Part shown: positions 19,745 through 39,031 of the stretch, piece by piece
Layout: every line of letters begins with the position of its first letter
Numbering within the stretch: the stretch's first letter is position 1
Position numbers and translations under genes: made by a program
DNA from: Humidesulfovibrio sp.
GTDB taxonomy: Bacteria > Desulfobacterota > Desulfovibrionia > Desulfovibrionales > Desulfovibrionaceae
Reading direction: 5' to 3'
NCBI GenBank assembly: GCA_031292175.1
Contig: JARLHQ010000007.1
Coordinates: 1 to 55,404 of the forward strand
Length of the DNA: 55,404 nt
Notes under the pieces: generated by a model
Seen by the model: the letters and a program-made list of their open reading frames with translations, nothing else
The model's database searches: none
What the model was told of the DNA's origin: nothing

Positions 19745-20382
19745 TACTTACCTCTCTCGTCGAGAATCTCACCCTTGAAGATCCACACCCGCACGCCAAT
19801 GATTCCGTAGGTGGTTTTGGCGGTGGCGTAGCCGTAGTCAATGTCGGCACGCAGGGTGTGCAGGGGCACACGACCATCGCGGTACCACTCGGAGCGGGCG
19901 ATTTCCGCACCAGCCAAACGGCCAGCGCAAGCAACCTTGATGCCCTCGGCCCCGAACTTGCGGGACAAGGCCACGGTGCGCTTCATAGCGCGGCGGAAAG
20001 CCACGCGGCGCTCCAACTGAGTGGCGATGCTCTCGGCGACAAGCTGAGCTTCAACCTCAGGACGGCGGATTTCACTCACCTCAATGGTGATGTCACAGCC
20101 AAACTGCTTCTTAAGGTCTTCGCGCAGCTTCTCAATCTCAGCGCCCTTACGGCCAATGACAATGCCCGGACGAGCAGTGTGCAGCACAAGGCGAACCTTG
20201 CCGCCCGCGCGCTCAATCTCGATCTTGGCGAGACCGGCGTGGAAGAGCTTCTTCTTAACGTACTTACGCAGCTGGTCGTCCTGGAGCACGAAGGCCGGAT
20301 AGTCCTTCTTGCTGAACCAGCGCGAGAGCCAGTTCTTGTTGTATCCCAGGCGGAACCCGATCGGATGTACTTTCTGACCCAT
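19744..20382 (-). CDS. rpsC: 30S ribosomal protein S3 (uS3)
   Basis: 212 residues. The KH domain has [14 protein letters not shown], and the C-terminal half has [14 protein letters not shown]. It begins [13 protein letters not shown], typical of the family. It lines the mRNA entry channel and has helicase-assisting residues there. Nine bp from rplV. Confidence 0.98.
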   Translation of the reverse strand: MGQKVHPIGFRLGYNKNWLSRWFSKKDYPAFVLQDDQLRKYVKKKLFHAGLAKIEIERAGGKVRLVLHTARPGIVIGRKGAEIEKLREDLKKQFGCDITIEVSEIRRPEVEAQLVAESIATQLERRVAFRRAMKRTVALSRKFGAEGIKVACAGRLAGAEIARSEWYRDGRVPLHTLRADIDYGYATAKTTYGIIGVRVWIFKGEILDERGK

Positions 20383-20391
20383 GGCGCCCCC

Positions 20392-20724
20392 CTACTTTTC
20401 CTTCACAATGACAGTTATGTGGCTGGTGGGCTTGTGGATGCGGTAAGCACGGCCCATGGCGCGGGGCATAATGCGCTTCTGCGTCGGACCTTCGTTCACC
20501 ATCACATTCCCAACCACGAGGGCGTCCACGTCACAACCAGGCATCTGCCCAGCGTTGGCAATGGCTGAATACAACACTTTGCTGATGAGCTTTGCCGATT
20601 TCTTGGGCGTGAACTTCAGGATGTTCAGCGCATCCTCAACGGGCTTGCCCTTGATGTTCTCCGCCACGATCCGCACCTTGCGCGGTGAAACGCGCAGATA
20701 CTTGGCGATAGCTTTGGCTTCCAT
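20392..20724 (-). CDS. rplV: 50S ribosomal protein L22 (uL22)
   Basis: 110 residues. It has YLRVSPRKVRIVAENIKG and, in the exit-tunnel beta-hairpin region, GPTQKRIMPRAMGRAYRI, whose tip is the macrolide-related site. Residues there look wild type. Confidence 0.98.
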   Translation of the reverse strand: MEAKAIAKYLRVSPRKVRIVAENIKGKPVEDALNILKFTPKKSAKLISKVLYSAIANAGQMPGCDVDALVVGNVMVNEGPTQKRIMPRAMGRAYRIHKPTSHITVIVKEK

Positions 20725-20735
20725 TGGTGAACTCC

Positions 20736-21014
20736 CTACTTGCCCTTGGCTTTCTTGTCCGCAGCGTGACCGAAGAAGGTGCGGGTGGGCGAAAACTCGC
20801 CCAGCTTATGCCCGACCATGTTCTCGGTGACGAACACGGGGATGAACTTCCGGCCATTGTGGACGGCAAAAGTGAGCCCGACCATTTCCGGCAGTATGGT
20901 GGACCGACGGGACCAAGTCTTGATAACGCGACGGTCCTTGTTCTCAGAGGAGGTCTCGATCTTCTTCTGAAGATGACCGTCCACAAAGGGACCTTTTTTG
21001 ATAGATCTGGCCAT
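20736..21014 (-). CDS. rpsS: 30S ribosomal protein S19 (uS19)
   Basis: 92 residues: starts [15 protein letters not shown], with [14 protein letters not shown] and [13 protein letters not shown]. It pairs with S13 in the small-subunit head. Nine bp after rplB. Confidence 0.98.
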   Translation of the reverse strand: MARSIKKGPFVDGHLQKKIETSSENKDRRVIKTWSRRSTILPEMVGLTFAVHNGRKFIPVFVTENMVGHKLGEFSPTRTFFGHAADKKAKGK

Positions 21015-21023
21015 GTTACACTC

Positions 21024-21854
21024 CTACTTCTGCCCGCTGCGCTTGACGATGAGCTTCGTGGACGACTTCTTCGGCTTGCGGGTCTTGTAACCCTTGCTCG
21101 GCATGCCCCAAGGGGACACAGGATGCCGACCGCCGGAGCTTCTGCCTTCGCCACCGCCAAGAGGATGGTCAACCGGGTTCATGGCCACGCCGCGCACCTC
21201 GGGACGACGTCCCTTCCAGCGATTGCGGCCAGCTTTGCCAAGAGAGATCTTCTCATGGTGGATATTGCCCACCTGGCCAATGGTGGCCATGCAGTGGGAA
21301 AGCACCTTGCGCACCTCGCCGGAAGGCAGGCGAAGCAGAGCGTAAGCGCCCTCCTTGGCCACCAACTGGGCGTAAGCGCCGGCGGCGCGGCAGAACTGGC
21401 CGCCACGGCCGGGGTGCAGCTCGACGTTGTGGATGACCGTGCCCACGGGGATGCGGGACAGGGTCAGCGCGTTGCCGGGCTTAATGTCGGCGGTGTCGCC
21501 GGCCAGGATCTGGTCGCCGACGGACAGGCCGAGAGGAGCCAGAATGTAGCGCTTCTCGCCATCGGCATAGTGCAGAAGGGCGATGCGCGCGCTACGGTTA
21601 GGATCGTACTCAACAAAAGCGACCTTGGCCGGGATGCCGGTCTTGTCGCGACGGAAGTCGATGATACGGTACGAACGCTTGTGCCCGCCACCACGGCGAC
21701 GGGAAGTGATGCGACCAAAGTGGTTTCGGCCGGACTTCTTCGAAAGACCAACGGTGAGGCTCGGCTCGGAAGTGCTCCGGGTGATTTCCCCAAACGTAGA
21801 AATGGTCTGGAAGCGGCGTCCAGCCGAAGTGGGTTTTACCTTGCGGATGGACAT
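21024..21854 (-). CDS. rplB: 50S ribosomal protein L2 (uL2)
   Basis: 276 residues. It has the peptidyl-transferase-associated C-terminal region with [18 protein letters not shown], including the conserved His, and the N-terminal [18 protein letters not shown]. Required for subunit association and peptide-bond formation. Confidence 0.98.
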   Translation of the reverse strand: MSIRKVKPTSAGRRFQTISTFGEITRSTSEPSLTVGLSKKSGRNHFGRITSRRRGGGHKRSYRIIDFRRDKTGIPAKVAFVEYDPNRSARIALLHYADGEKRYILAPLGLSVGDQILAGDTADIKPGNALTLSRIPVGTVIHNVELHPGRGGQFCRAAGAYAQLVAKEGAYALLRLPSGEVRKVLSHCMATIGQVGNIHHEKISLGKAGRNRWKGRRPEVRGVAMNPVDHPLGGGEGRSSGGRHPVSPWGMPSKGYKTRKPKKSSTKLIVKRSGQK

Positions 21855-21857
21855 GGC

Positions 21858-22148
21858 TTAGACTCCCTCGAAGAACTCGATTTTGTCGCCCTGTGCCAGG
21901 GTGACGTAGGCCTTCTTAAACCCCGCCACCTTGCCGATGATCCGCCCATGGCGGAGTCGGCGGGAGGGACGCCTGCGAACGATATTCACAGCCTCGACAT
22001 GAACGCCAAAAGCGGCCTCAACAGCGCGCTTGACCTCAATCTTATTGCTGCTCGGGGCAACAATAAAGGAGACCTGATTAAGGGCTTCCTTCGCGAGATT
22101 GGCCTTCTCAGTAATGACGGGCCGGATGATGATTTTAGTGTAGTCCAT
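21858..22148 (-). CDS. rplW: 50S ribosomal protein L23 (uL23)
   Basis: 96 residues, with VITEKANLAKEALNQVSF and the RNA-binding loop RRRPSRRLRHGRIIGK. It is the docking site for trigger factor and SRP at the exit port. Only one base separates it from the rplD stop. Confidence 0.97.
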   Translation of the reverse strand: MDYTKIIIRPVITEKANLAKEALNQVSFIVAPSSNKIEVKRAVEAAFGVHVEAVNIVRRRPSRRLRHGRIIGKVAGFKKAYVTLAQGDKIEFFEGV

Positions 22149-22149
22149 A

Positions 22150-22770
22150 CTACTTCAACCTCTCCTGAACAGAGACAGCCGCGCTCTCAAACATGATCAG
22201 CTTTGGGTACAGCAACACATCGTATGCGTTGAGTTTGTCAGCCGGAAGCAGCTTGATGCCGGGCAAATTGCGTGCCGAAAGAAGCAGGTTATTATCTGCT
22301 TCCGTAAAAACAATCAAGACCTTTTCCAAACCGAGGGACTTGGCCACCTCGGCGAAGTGCTTGGTCTTGATCTCCGGCAGGTCGATGCCCTTGAGCACCA
22401 GCAGGTTGTCCTCAGAGAGCCGGGAAGACAGCGCCATCTTCAGAGCCAGGCGGCGCACCTTGCGGTTCACCTTGAACTCATAGCTGCGGGGCTGGGGGCC
22501 AAAGATGACCGCGCCGCCGCGCCAGATAGGCGAACGGTTGGAGCCGGCGCGGGCGTGGCCCGTGCCCTTCTGCTTCCAGGGCTTCTTGCCGCCGCCGGAA
22601 ACAAAAGCGCGGGTTTTGACGGAATGGGTACCGACACGCTTCGCGGCGAGCTGCGCGCGCACAACGAGGTGCAGGATCTCGGGGCGGACTTCCACCTCGT
22701 AGACCTCGGGGGACAGATCAACGCTGCCCACTTCCTTCTTCATTTGGTCAAACACGGTAACGGTTGCCAT
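22150..22770 (-). CDS. rplD: 50S ribosomal protein L4 (uL4)
   Basis: 206 residues. The long loop reaching into the exit tunnel is seen as GGGKKPWKQKGTGHARAGS, followed by SPIWRGGAVIFGPQPR. L4 is the classical autoregulator of the S10 operon in gamma-proteobacteria; no such leader structure was identified here. Confidence 0.98.
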   Translation of the reverse strand: MATVTVFDQMKKEVGSVDLSPEVYEVEVRPEILHLVVRAQLAAKRVGTHSVKTRAFVSGGGKKPWKQKGTGHARAGSNRSPIWRGGAVIFGPQPRSYEFKVNRKVRRLALKMALSSRLSEDNLLVLKGIDLPEIKTKHFAEVAKSLGLEKVLIVFTEADNNLLLSARNLPGIKLLPADKLNAYDVLLYPKLIMFESAAVSVQERLK

Positions 22771-22784
22771 GTGTATTTCCCTTC

Positions 22785-23417
22785 CTACCCGGCCTTGCGG
22801 ATCATGACCAAGCCGTTTTTGCAGCCGGGCACCTGGCCCTTGACCACGATGATGTTCTCCTCGGGACGGACATCAACGATCTCGACGGCAGGCAAGGTGA
22901 CACGCTCATCGCCCATCTGTCCGGGCATTTTCTTGCCTTTAAAGACGCGCGAGGGCTCGGTATTGGTGCCGATGGAACCGCCGGAACGATGAACTTTCTC
23001 AGCGCCGTGGGTGGCTTTGAGGCCCTTGAAGTTGTAACGCTTCATGACGCCCTGGAAGCCCTTGCCCTTGGAGGTGCCGGTGACCTTCACCTTCTCTCCG
23101 GCCTGAAAGATGGAGACAGTGATGTCTTGCCCAACTTCATAGCCATCAACAGCATCCAAAGGGAATTCCTTCAGATGGCGATAGAAGCCCTTGGCGGCCT
23201 TGGCCTGATGGCCAAGCGCGGGCTTGGTGAGCTTGCGCTCAGGCACGGCGTCAAAGCCGACCTGCAACGCGTTGTAGCCCTCTTTCTCCGAGGTCTTGAC
23301 CTGAAGAACGGGGCAGGGTCCAGCAGAAATAATGGTCACGGGCACAATCGTGCCATCATCCGCGAAGATGCGCGTCATGCCCAGCTTGCGTCCGAGAAGT
23401 CCGAGAGTTTTTGCCAT
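22785..23417 (-). CDS. rplC: 50S ribosomal protein L3 (uL3)
   Basis: 210 residues from the ATG at 23417 ([18 protein letters not shown]). The longer frame upstream overlaps rpsJ and is rejected. The signature around [19 protein letters not shown] has the conserved loop next to the peptidyl-transferase centre. Confidence 0.97.
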   Translation of the reverse strand: MAKTLGLLGRKLGMTRIFADDGTIVPVTIISAGPCPVLQVKTSEKEGYNALQVGFDAVPERKLTKPALGHQAKAAKGFYRHLKEFPLDAVDGYEVGQDITVSIFQAGEKVKVTGTSKGKGFQGVMKRYNFKGLKATHGAEKVHRSGGSIGTNTEPSRVFKGKKMPGQMGDERVTLPAVEIVDVRPEENIIVVKGQVPGCKNGLVMIRKAG

Positions 23418-23430
23418 ATCCCGCACCTCC

Positions 23431-23748
23431 CTACAGCTTGATCTCAACGTCGACACCGGCGGGCAGCGAAAGCTTACCCAAAGCGTCGACGGTCTGCTGG
23501 GTGGGCTCCAGGATATCCAAGAGGCGCTTGTGGATGCGCATCTCAAACTGCTCGCGGGACTTCTTGTCCACGTGAACGGAGCGCTGAACAGTGGTCTTGT
23601 GGAAGTTGGTGGGCAGGGGAACAGGCCCAGCGATAGCCGCTCCGGTGTTCCGGGCGGTATCGACGATTTCCGTCACCGCCTTGTCCAGGATGCGGTAATC
23701 GTAGGCCTTGAGCTTAATCCGAATACGGTCGCTCGTCATCGCAGCCAT
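23431..23748 (-). CDS. rpsJ: 30S ribosomal protein S10 (uS10, NusE)
   Basis: 105 residues from the ATG at 23748, preceded by AAGGAG at five bases; a longer in-frame reading lacks support. It has [18 protein letters not shown] and [19 protein letters not shown]. Besides its ribosomal role it is the NusG partner in transcription antitermination and coupling. First gene of the S10 group, about 200 bp after fusA. Confidence 0.97.
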   Translation of the reverse strand: MAAMTSDRIRIKLKAYDYRILDKAVTEIVDTARNTGAAIAGPVPLPTNFHKTTVQRSVHVDKKSREQFEMRIHKRLLDILEPTQQTVDALGKLSLPAGVDVEIKL

Positions 23749-23902
23749 AAACTCTCCTTCGTTTCCGGGGGCGACTGTCGTCCCTCGCAACCCACGCCCA
23801 TGCGCTGGCTGCTCTGCGGAAATGCTGGGGGTTAACTGGTTCTCAACACTGGTTCCGGGGACGACCCCCGGAGATTTTCTAAACAGCGGAAGGATGCCTT
23901 AC

Positions 23903-23942
23903 GCGCTCCGCTCCTCTCCTGTCAAGGAGAAAAGCGGAGCGC
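23903..23942 (-). promoter_or_regulatory. Strong hairpin between fusA and rpsJ
   Basis: GCGCTCCGCT and AGCGGAGCGC form a 10-bp stem with an inner CTCCT/AGGAG stem, starting 13 bp after the fusA stop. A second hairpin (CCGGGG/CCCCGG) lies near 23853-23870. Neither has a U-tract on the operon strand, so they more likely mark an mRNA processing or stability boundary, or a leaky attenuator, between the str and S10 groups. Confidence 0.5.
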
Positions 23943-23955
23943 GGCATTGATCCGT

Positions 23956-26031
23956 CTATTTCTTCTTGATGATCTCTTCGGCGATGCTGTTGGGCACCTG
24001 CTCGTAGTGATCAAACTGCATGGTGAAGGTGGCGCGGCCCTGGGTGCGCGAACGCAGATCCGTGGCGTAGCCGAACATGCTGGACAAGGGCACCTGAGCA
24101 CGGATGACCTGAGAACTCACACGAGCCTCCAAGCTGCTCACCCGGCCGCGGCGGCCATTCAAGTCGCCCATGACATCACCCAGGTATTCCTCGGCGGTCA
24201 CGACTTCAACGTTCATAATAGGCTCAAGCATCACAGGTCCGGCCTTTTTGGTGGCTTCCTTGACGGCCATGGAGCCGGCGATGTAGAACGCCTGCTCGCT
24301 GGAGTCGACCTCGTGGAAGGAACCGTGGACCAGCTTGACCTTGACATCCACAGCGGGGAACCCGGCCTGAATGCCGTTCTTCAGGGCATCTTCAATGCCG
24401 CGCCCCACAGGAGCAATGTATTCCTTGGGAATGAGGCCGCCCTTGATCTCGTCCTCGAACACGTAGCCGCCCGCCGGGTTGGGCTCGATCTCGATGACGA
24501 CGTGCGCGTACTGGCCGCGGCCGCCCGTCTGCTTGGCGTACTTCATGTCCACCTTGGCAGGCTTGGTGATGGTCTCGCGGTAAGCGACGCGGGGGGCGCC
24601 CACGTTGGCGTTGACGTTGAACTCGCGCAGCAGGCGGTCAACAATGATTTCCAGGTGCAGCTCACCCATGCCGGCGATGAGGGTCTGACCGGTCTCCTCG
24701 TTGCCCTTGACGCGGAAGGACGGATCCTCCTTGGTCAACTTGGCCAGGCTCTGGGAAAGCAGGTCGCGGTCGGCCTTGGTCTTGGGCTCAATGGCGACCT
24801 CAATGACCGGTTCCGGAATGTCCAACGACTCCAAAAGCACAGGGGCGCGGAGGTCGGCCAGGGTGTCGCCGGTGGAGACGCTCTTGAGACCGACGGCGGC
24901 AACGATGTCGCCAGCCAGGGCCTCTTTGATCTCTTCACGCTTGTTGGCGTGCATCTTGAGCAGACGGCCAATGCGCTCTTTCTTGCCATTGCCCGCGTTG
25001 ACCACGGTGGCGCCGGACTCAATGCGGCCGGCGTAGATGCGCAGGAAGGTCAGGTGGCCGACAAAGGGGTCGGTCATGAGCTTGAAGGCGAGAGCGGCAA
25101 GCGGCTTGGTGTCGTCGCAAGGGCACTCGATTTTTTCTTCGAAGTTATCGGGGTTGCTGCCGATCATGGCCGGAATGTCCAGCGGGGAAGGCAGATAGTC
25201 GATAACGGCGTCGAGCAAGGGCTGAACGCCCTTGTTGCGGAACGCGGTGCCGCAGAGCACCGGGCAGATCTTCATGGCGATGGTGGCCTTGCGGATGCCA
25301 AGCATGATCTCGGCCTCGGTGAGTTCCTCACCAGCCAAGTACTTCTCCATCATGCCCTCGTCTTCCTCGACGACGGCCTCAAGCATCTCGTGACGCAGTT
25401 CGTCGTACTTCGCCTTCAGGTCGGCGGGAACATCGACAATGTCGAAGCTCACGCCCTTATCGGTGGCGTCGCCGTACATGATGGCGTTGCCGCGCACCAA
25501 GTCCACCATGCCGGTGTAGGTATCCTCGGAGCCGATGGGGATATGCAAGGGCACGGGCTTCGCGCCCAGGCGGGTCTTAATCATGTCCACGCAGCGGAAG
25601 TAGTCCGCGCCAACACGGTCCATCTTGTTCACGAAGGCGATGCGGGGGACATTGTAGCGGTCGGCCTGGCGCCAGACGGTTTCCGACTGGGGCTCAACGC
25701 CGGCCACCGCGTCGAACACGGCCACGGCGCCGTCGAGCACGCGCAAGGAACGTTCGACTTCCATGGTGAAGTCGACGTGGCCAGGGGTGTCGATGATGTT
25801 AATGCGGTGATCGCGCCAGAAGCAGGTCGTGGCGGCACTGGTGATCGTGATGCCGCGCTCCTGTTCCTGAACCATCCAGTCCATGGTGGCATTGCCGTCA
25901 TGGACTTCGCCGATCTTATGGGACACGCCGGTATAATAGAGGATGCGCTCTGTGGTCGTGGTCTTACCGGCATCAATGTGGGCCATGATGCCGATGTTGC
26001 GCTGTCTCTCGCTGGGAACTACTTTGGACAC
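23956..26031 (-). CDS. fusA: Elongation factor G
   Basis: 691 residues, full length. The GTPase domain has [13 protein letters not shown] (G1), [15 protein letters not shown] (G3) and [10 protein letters not shown] (G4); domains II-V follow, ending in the basic KKK. It drives ribosomal translocation and, with RRF, recycling. The start is GTG at 26031, with GGAGAG upstream. A single fusA after rpsG is the normal str order, but tuf does not follow it here. Confidence 0.98.
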   Translation of the reverse strand: MSKVVPSERQRNIGIMAHIDAGKTTTTERILYYTGVSHKIGEVHDGNATMDWMVQEQERGITITSAATTCFWRDHRINIIDTPGHVDFTMEVERSLRVLDGAVAVFDAVAGVEPQSETVWRQADRYNVPRIAFVNKMDRVGADYFRCVDMIKTRLGAKPVPLHIPIGSEDTYTGMVDLVRGNAIMYGDATDKGVSFDIVDVPADLKAKYDELRHEMLEAVVEEDEGMMEKYLAGEELTEAEIMLGIRKATIAMKICPVLCGTAFRNKGVQPLLDAVIDYLPSPLDIPAMIGSNPDNFEEKIECPCDDTKPLAALAFKLMTDPFVGHLTFLRIYAGRIESGATVVNAGNGKKERIGRLLKMHANKREEIKEALAGDIVAAVGLKSVSTGDTLADLRAPVLLESLDIPEPVIEVAIEPKTKADRDLLSQSLAKLTKEDPSFRVKGNEETGQTLIAGMGELHLEIIVDRLLREFNVNANVGAPRVAYRETITKPAKVDMKYAKQTGGRGQYAHVVIEIEPNPAGGYVFEDEIKGGLIPKEYIAPVGRGIEDALKNGIQAGFPAVDVKVKLVHGSFHEVDSSEQAFYIAGSMAVKEATKKAGPVMLEPIMNVEVVTAEEYLGDVMGDLNGRRGRVSSLEARVSSQVIRAQVPLSSMFGYATDLRSRTQGRATFTMQFDHYEQVPNSIAEEIIKKK

Positions 26032-26046
26032 GTGTTCTCTCCGTGA

Positions 26047-26532
<486 letters not shown>

Positions 26533-26541
26533 CTAACCGCG

Positions 26542-26913
26542 TTACTTCGGACGCTTGGCGCCGTACTTGGAACGACCCTGGCGGCGATCAGACACGCCGG
26601 CGGTGTCCAGCGTGCCGCGGATGATGTGGTAACGGACACCGGGAAGGTCCTTCACGCGGCCGCCGCGAATGAGCACAACCGAGTGCTCCTGAAGGTTGTG
26701 ACCCTCACCGGGGATGTACGCAGTGACCTCGATGCCGTTGGTCAGGCGCACACGGGCAACCTTACGCAAGGCCGAGTTCGGCTTTTTAGGCGTGGTGGTG
26801 TACACGCGCGTGCACACGCCGCGACGCTGCGGGCATTCCAACAGTGCCGGGGTCTTCTTGCGCTTGCCGATCTTTTTGCGCGACTTGCGGATCAACTGGC
26901 TGATAGTAGGCAT
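26542..26913 (-). CDS. rpsL: 30S ribosomal protein S12 (uS12)
   Basis: 123 residues. The decoding-centre loops [11 protein letters not shown] and [13 protein letters not shown] keep the lysines whose loss gives streptomycin resistance, so it looks wild type. First gene of the str group; a good promoter lies 40-70 bp upstream. Confidence 0.98.
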   Translation of the reverse strand: MPTISQLIRKSRKKIGKRKKTPALLECPQRRGVCTRVYTTTPKKPNSALRKVARVRLTNGIEVTAYIPGEGHNLQEHSVVLIRGGRVKDLPGVRYHIIRGTLDTAGVSDRRQGRSKYGAKRPK

Positions 26914-26955
26914 GAACCCTCCGAAAAAAAGTGCTAAAATAAAGCAAGAGGACCG

Positions 26956-26984
26956 CTCTTATGCCGGAAGCGGCCTGATGTCAA
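26956..26984 (-). promoter_or_regulatory. Promoter of rpsL-rpsG-fusA
   Basis: On the minus strand TTGACA (26979-26984), a 17-bp spacer and TAAGAG (26956-26961) lie about 43 bp upstream of the rpsL start. Two GC-rich stems between 26990 and 27055 separate it from the rpoC stop. Confidence 0.6.
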
Positions 26985-27074
26985 GCCCTTCACCACTCTC
27001 CCCTTGTGGGGAAATGGGCGGGCGCCCTACAGGCCCCGCCCTTTGTATGCTTTCGCTCCGCTTATGCGGCGCAG

Positions 27075-31232
<4,158 letters not shown>

Positions 31233-31319
31233 GAAGTTCCCTCGTAAGTTTGACAGTTCGCTCAAAGCCCGGAAATCCGGGCCAGCCCACCAACGAACAG
31301 GGGGGGTGCCCCCCCTGCC

Positions 31320-35420
<4,101 letters not shown>

Positions 35421-35681
35421 TGTCACCTCATCGGGCGATACGGTTGGGATTCACGGCAAAAGCAAAACCAAAAGACGCACTGCGCCTTTCGGTCATTGGC
35501 AGCTTCCAGTCCTTTAATGCGGGTAACTTTGCGTCACGTTAACGTCCCCAAGTGGAATCAGATCTCCGGAGGGGGGCAGGAAAATTCGTTTCGGATCGCG
35601 CCGTTACGGCTGCGTCTCCTGGAGCGCTGAAATGTCTCTGCGCACTCTATCCCGCGCCGCCAGCCGCGGCAACGGATTTTT

Positions 35682-35730
35682 AAAAAAAGACGGCGCAAAG
35701 GACGCCCTCCATCCGGAGAGCGTCCTTTGC
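35682..35730 (-). terminator. Attenuator-type terminator between rplL and rpoB
   Basis: GCAAAGGACGC pairs with GCGTCCTTTGC (35695-35705 with 35720-35730), with an inner CTCC/GGAG stem; on the minus strand a run of seven T follows after six bases. It lies 32 bp past the rplL stop. The position matches the partial terminator known between L7/L12 and rpoBC genes. The rest of the 341-bp gap (35421-35681) has no gene; it is presumably the rpoB leader. Confidence 0.75.
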
Positions 35731-35761
35731 CCGGAATGTGCTTTTAGTCGTGAAGCAAAAA

Positions 35762-36142
35762 CTACTTCACCTCGCAGACGGCACCGGCTTCGGTGAGCTG
35801 CTTCTTGGCTTCCTCGGCGTCAGCCTTGGACACGCCTTCCTTGATCACCTGAGGAGCGCCGTCGACCTTGTCCTTGGCTTCCTTCAGGCCCAGGCCGGTG
35901 AGGGCGCGGACAACCTTGATGACGCCGATCTTGTTGGCGCCGGCTTCCTTCAGGATGACGTCGAACTCGGTCTTCTCTTCAGCGGCCTCGGCCGGGGCGC
36001 CAGCGGGAGCGGCGGCGAAGGCGGCAACAGGGGCGGCGGCGGAAACGCCAAACTTCTCTTCAAGTTCCTTGATGAAGTCGGCCAGCTCAAGAACGGTCAT
36101 GCTGGAGATGAACTCGACAACCTGCTCTTTGGTCACGGACAT
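35762..36142 (-). CDS. rplL: 50S ribosomal protein L7/L12 (bL12)
   Basis: 126 residues from the ATG at 36142, preceded by a strong AGGAGGA. It has the N-terminal dimerisation helices, an alanine/proline hinge (residues about 35-55) and a C-terminal domain with [19 protein letters not shown] that recruits translation factors. Made in excess over L10, in line with its strong ribosome binding site. Confidence 0.97.
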   Translation of the reverse strand: MSVTKEQVVEFISSMTVLELADFIKELEEKFGVSAAAPVAAFAAAPAGAPAEAAEEKTEFDVILKEAGANKIGVIKVVRALTGLGLKEAKDKVDGAPQVIKEGVSKADAEEAKKQLTEAGAVCEVK

Positions 36143-36203
36143 GGTATATTCCTCCTGGAAAGTTTCGTTTGCTTTGGTTGACTGTGGGATAAGGGGGCCT
36201 TTA

Positions 36204-36731
36204 CTAAGCGGCTCCGCCTTCCTTCTGGTCCTTGATTGCATTCAAGGCATACAGGAAGTTGCGAAGCACAGCCGCAAACACGTTCACGAAGTTGGTGGGC
36301 ACCGCGTTCATGGTGCCAAGCAACTTGGCCAACAGTTCGGGCTTGCTGGGCAGCGTTGCAAGCTGCTTCACGCCCTCCTCGTCAAGGAACTTCCCTTCAA
36401 GGCTGCCGTAACGCATGGCGAGCTTCTTGCTCCCCTTCGCGAACTCGGACAGGGCCTTGGCCAGGGCTACCGGATCATCGTAGCCCAAAGCGACCGCGCA
36501 GTTTTCTTTCAGACGATCATTGAGAACGTCATGCGACGTCTCTTTGAGCGCCAACCGGGCCAGGGTGTTCTTGACGACTTGGTAATCGACTCCGGCTTCG
36601 CGGAGCTTGACGCGCAGGAGAGTCATCTCCTCAACGCCCATGCCCTTGAAGTCAGTGACGACAGCGATGCTCGCGCGTGCAGCCTTGTCATGCAGCTGCT
36701 CGATGATCTGGGCTTTTTCTTGCCTATTCAC
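36204..36731 (-). CDS. rplJ: 50S ribosomal protein L10 (uL10)
   Basis: 175 residues if started at GTG 36731 ([17 protein letters not shown]), which matches family N-termini and has GGAG nine bases upstream. An in-frame ATG eight codons earlier has no ribosome binding site. It anchors the L12 dimers in the stalk. The 148-bp gap to rplA is the site of L10 autoregulation in many bacteria. Confidence 0.95.
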   Translation of the reverse strand: MNRQEKAQIIEQLHDKAARASIAVVTDFKGMGVEEMTLLRVKLREAGVDYQVVKNTLARLALKETSHDVLNDRLKENCAVALGYDDPVALAKALSEFAKGSKKLAMRYGSLEGKFLDEEGVKQLATLPSKPELLAKLLGTMNAVPTNFVNVFAAVLRNFLYALNAIKDQKEGGAA

Positions 36732-36879
36732 CGTGTCTCGCTCCTCGTCGTTCATTGGCCCGGAAAGCAAAGTCAGTCTCGACAGGATATTAAGGGCACG
36801 CCCACCTGCTTTCTTCGACTTAAACTTCCCGTGCTATCTATTCCATCTGGATTAGGCGGCCACTCCGCCCGCTCCAGTA
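36732..36879 (-). promoter_or_regulatory. Probable L10 leader region (rplA-rplJ gap)
   Basis: A 148-bp gap in an otherwise tightly packed operon, at the conserved position of the L10(L12)4-binding rplJ leader. Short GC-rich stems (GGCGG/CCGCC type) are visible, but the kink-turn element was not proved by eye. Call rests mainly on position. Confidence 0.35.
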
Positions 36880-37587
36880 TTAGCCTTCCAGAAACTTCCG
36901 GATGGTCTGGGGATCGACCTTCACGCCAGGGCCCATGGTGGTAGCCACGGCCATGGCCTTCAGGTACGTGCCTTTGGAGGTGGCCGGCTTCAACCGGTTC
37001 ACAGCCTCCAGCAGGGCGGAGAGGTTCTGGCAGAGCTTCTCGGCGCCAAAGGACTTCTTGCCGATAGGGGCGTGCAGGATGCCCGCCTTGTCGACCTTGA
37101 ACTCCACACGGCCAGCCTTGAGCTCGCGCACGGCCTCGCCAACGTTGAAGGTGACGGTGCCGGTCTTGGCGTTCGGCATGAGGCCGCGGGGGCCAAGCAT
37201 GCGGCCGATCTGACCGACCTTCGCCATCATGTCCGGGGTGGCCACGGCGTTGTCGAACTCGAGCCAGCCGCCCTTGACCTTCTCAACCAGCTCGTCGCCG
37301 CCGCACTCGTCAGCACCGGCCTCTTTGGCCTCGGCTTCCTTGTCGGTCTTGCAGAAGACGATGACGCGGGCGGTCTTGCCCAGGCCGTTCGGCAGGGGCA
37401 CGGCGCCGCGCACCATCTGGTCGGAGTACTTGGGATCGACGCCCAGATTGATGGCGACGTCGACGGTTTCGTCGAACTTGGCGAAGGAGCTGCCAAGGGC
37501 GAGCTGAACAGCCTCGGCCACAGCGAAACGCTGCGTGCCGTCGAAACTCTCAACGCCTTTGTTGTAGTTTTTTCCGTGTTTCGGCAT
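36880..37587 (-). CDS. rplA: 50S ribosomal protein L1 (uL1)
   Basis: 235 residues with the signature block around [18 protein letters not shown] and the later [14 protein letters not shown]. It forms the L1 stalk at the E site and in many species autoregulates the rplKA genes. 13 bp after rplK. Confidence 0.98.
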   Translation of the reverse strand: MPKHGKNYNKGVESFDGTQRFAVAEAVQLALGSSFAKFDETVDVAINLGVDPKYSDQMVRGAVPLPNGLGKTARVIVFCKTDKEAEAKEAGADECGGDELVEKVKGGWLEFDNAVATPDMMAKVGQIGRMLGPRGLMPNAKTGTVTFNVGEAVRELKAGRVEFKVDKAGILHAPIGKKSFGAEKLCQNLSALLEAVNRLKPATSKGTYLKAMAVATTMGPGVKVDPQTIRKFLEG

Positions 37588-37600
37588 GACGTACCCCTCG

Positions 37601-38026
37601 CTACCCTATGACTTCGAGGCCCATGCTGCGGGCGGTGCCGATGACGCAGTTCTTGGCGGCCTCAAGGGACTTGGCCGTCAGATCCGGAGTCTTCAGCTTG
37701 GCGATCTCTTCCACCTGAGCCATGGTGACCTTGCCAACCTTGGTCTTGTTGGGTTCGCCGGAGCCCTTCTCGAGCTTGGCGGCCTTCAGCAACAGCACCG
37801 GCGCCGGAGGCGTCTTGGTGATGAAGGAGAAGGTGCGGTCGGCATACACGGTGATGATCACGGGGATGATCATGCCTTTCTGGTCCTGGGTCTTCGCATT
37901 GAAGGCCTTGCAGAACTCCATGATGTTAACGCCGTGCTGGCCCAAAGCCGGTCCCACGGGAGGGGACGGATTGGCCACGCCGGCAGGAATCTGCAGCTTG
38001 ACTTTACCTGTAATTTTCTTGGCCAT
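37601..38026 (-). CDS. rplK: 50S ribosomal protein L11 (uL11)
   Basis: 141 residues. It has [19 protein letters not shown], the proline-rich N-terminal loop that is the thiostrepton and RelA-linked site, and the C-terminal 23S-binding domain ending [13 protein letters not shown]. Located at the GTPase-associated centre. Confidence 0.98.
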   Translation of the reverse strand: MAKKITGKVKLQIPAGVANPSPPVGPALGQHGVNIMEFCKAFNAKTQDQKGMIIPVIITVYADRTFSFITKTPPAPVLLLKAAKLEKGSGEPNKTKVGKVTMAQVEEIAKLKTPDLTAKSLEAAKNCVIGTARSMGLEVIG

Positions 38027-38075
38027 TTTTATATCCTCGCAAGCGGTTTCCCGCCGCAGTCGATCAAGGGTCCGT

Positions 38076-38636
38076 CTAGCCCTTCGTCACCTGGACGAAG
38101 TCGAGCTCCACCGGGGTTTGACGCCCGAAAATGGAGACAGCCACGCGGAGCTTGCCCTTGTCGTAATTCACGTCCTCGACGACGCCATTGAAGCCGCTGA
38201 AGGGGCCGTCGATTACCCGAACCTCGTCACCACGCTCGAAGTGGAACTTGGGACGGGGCTGTTCCTGCCTGCTCTCCATCATGGAGAGAATGGTCTGGGC
38301 CTCGCTGTCACGCATCGGGGTGGGCCGGTTCTTGCCACCCACAAAACCCGTCACGCGCGGGATGGACTGTATGAGGTGCCACGAATCGTCCGTGAGCACC
38401 ATCTTGACCATCACATAGCCCGGGTAAAACTTCCGAGTGGAAGTCCGGCGCTCGCCCTTGACCATTTCCACCACTTTCTCGGTGGGCACCACGACTTCGA
38501 GCACCTGGCCATGGTCCTGGCCCGTGCGCATCATCTCGGTGATGGTCAACTGCACACGCTGCTCGAAACCCGAGTAGGTGTGGACGATGTACCAGCGGGC
38601 CGATTTTTCCCCGCCAACGGCGCTTTCTTCAGTCAC
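38076..38636 (-). CDS. nusG: Transcription termination/antitermination protein NusG
   Basis: 186 residues: NGN domain ([16 protein letters not shown] to about residue 125) and C-terminal KOW domain ([14 protein letters not shown]). It binds RNA polymerase at the rpoB/rpoC clamp and links to S10 or Rho. The start is GTG at 38636, with AGGTG seven bases upstream. 22 bp after secE. Confidence 0.97.
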   Translation of the reverse strand: MTEESAVGGEKSARWYIVHTYSGFEQRVQLTITEMMRTGQDHGQVLEVVVPTEKVVEMVKGERRTSTRKFYPGYVMVKMVLTDDSWHLIQSIPRVTGFVGGKNRPTPMRDSEAQTILSMMESRQEQPRPKFHFERGDEVRVIDGPFSGFNGVVEDVNYDKGKLRVAVSIFGRQTPVELDFVQVTKG

Positions 38637-38658
38637 GTGCGCTCACCTATGCCAGGGA

Positions 38659-38919
38659 TTAGGACAGCACGGTTTCGACGAACTTGGACAAGCCAAGGTC
38701 GACGATGCCCAGGAACAGCGACATGACCGCAACAAGGATCATGACCGCCACGCACGTCGTCACAGTCTCCTTTCGGCTCGGCCAGGTGATCTTTTTCAGT
38801 TCAACCTGGGCCTCGTCGAAGAATTCTTTGAGTTCCTGCGCTTTGGCGGTAATTCCCGTCTTTTCAGACGGAATTTCGCCCTGTTGGCCGCTGGAGCCTT
38901 TCGCTGTATTTTTAGCCAT
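38659..38919 (-). CDS. secE: Protein translocase subunit SecE
   Basis: 86 residues from the ATG at 38919, which has GGGAG upstream; an ATG four codons earlier lacks one. It has a charged N-terminal tail, the conserved amphipathic helix block ELKKITWPSRKETV, and one membrane span (residues about 52-75). It clamps SecY. Short single-span form, as in most bacteria outside the enterics. Confidence 0.95.
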   Translation of the reverse strand: MAKNTAKGSSGQQGEIPSEKTGITAKAQELKEFFDEAQVELKKITWPSRKETVTTCVAVMILVAVMSLFLGIVDLGLSKFVETVLS

Positions 38920-38945
38920 TGTTCTCCCCATTGGGGGGTAAGAAG

Positions 38946-39021
38946 TGGCAGGCCAGGAGGGATTCGAACCCCCAGCATCCGGTTTTGGAGACCGGCGCTC
39001 TACCGTTAGAGCTACTGGCCT
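38946..39021 (-). tRNA. trpT: tRNA-Trp (CCA)
   Basis: A full cloverleaf on the minus strand: acceptor AGGCCAG/CTGGCCT, T-arm GGTTCGAATCC, anticodon loop CTCCAAA with anticodon CCA. The 3' CCA is encoded (38946-38948). It lies between secE and rpmG in the operon. Confidence 0.96.
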
Positions 39022-39031
39022 GCGCGATCAA

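Noticed and set aside
23947..26046. 699-codon plus-strand open frame opposite fusA
   Set aside because: Antisense shadow of a GC-rich essential gene; no ribosome binding site, no family pattern, composition dictated by fusA codons.
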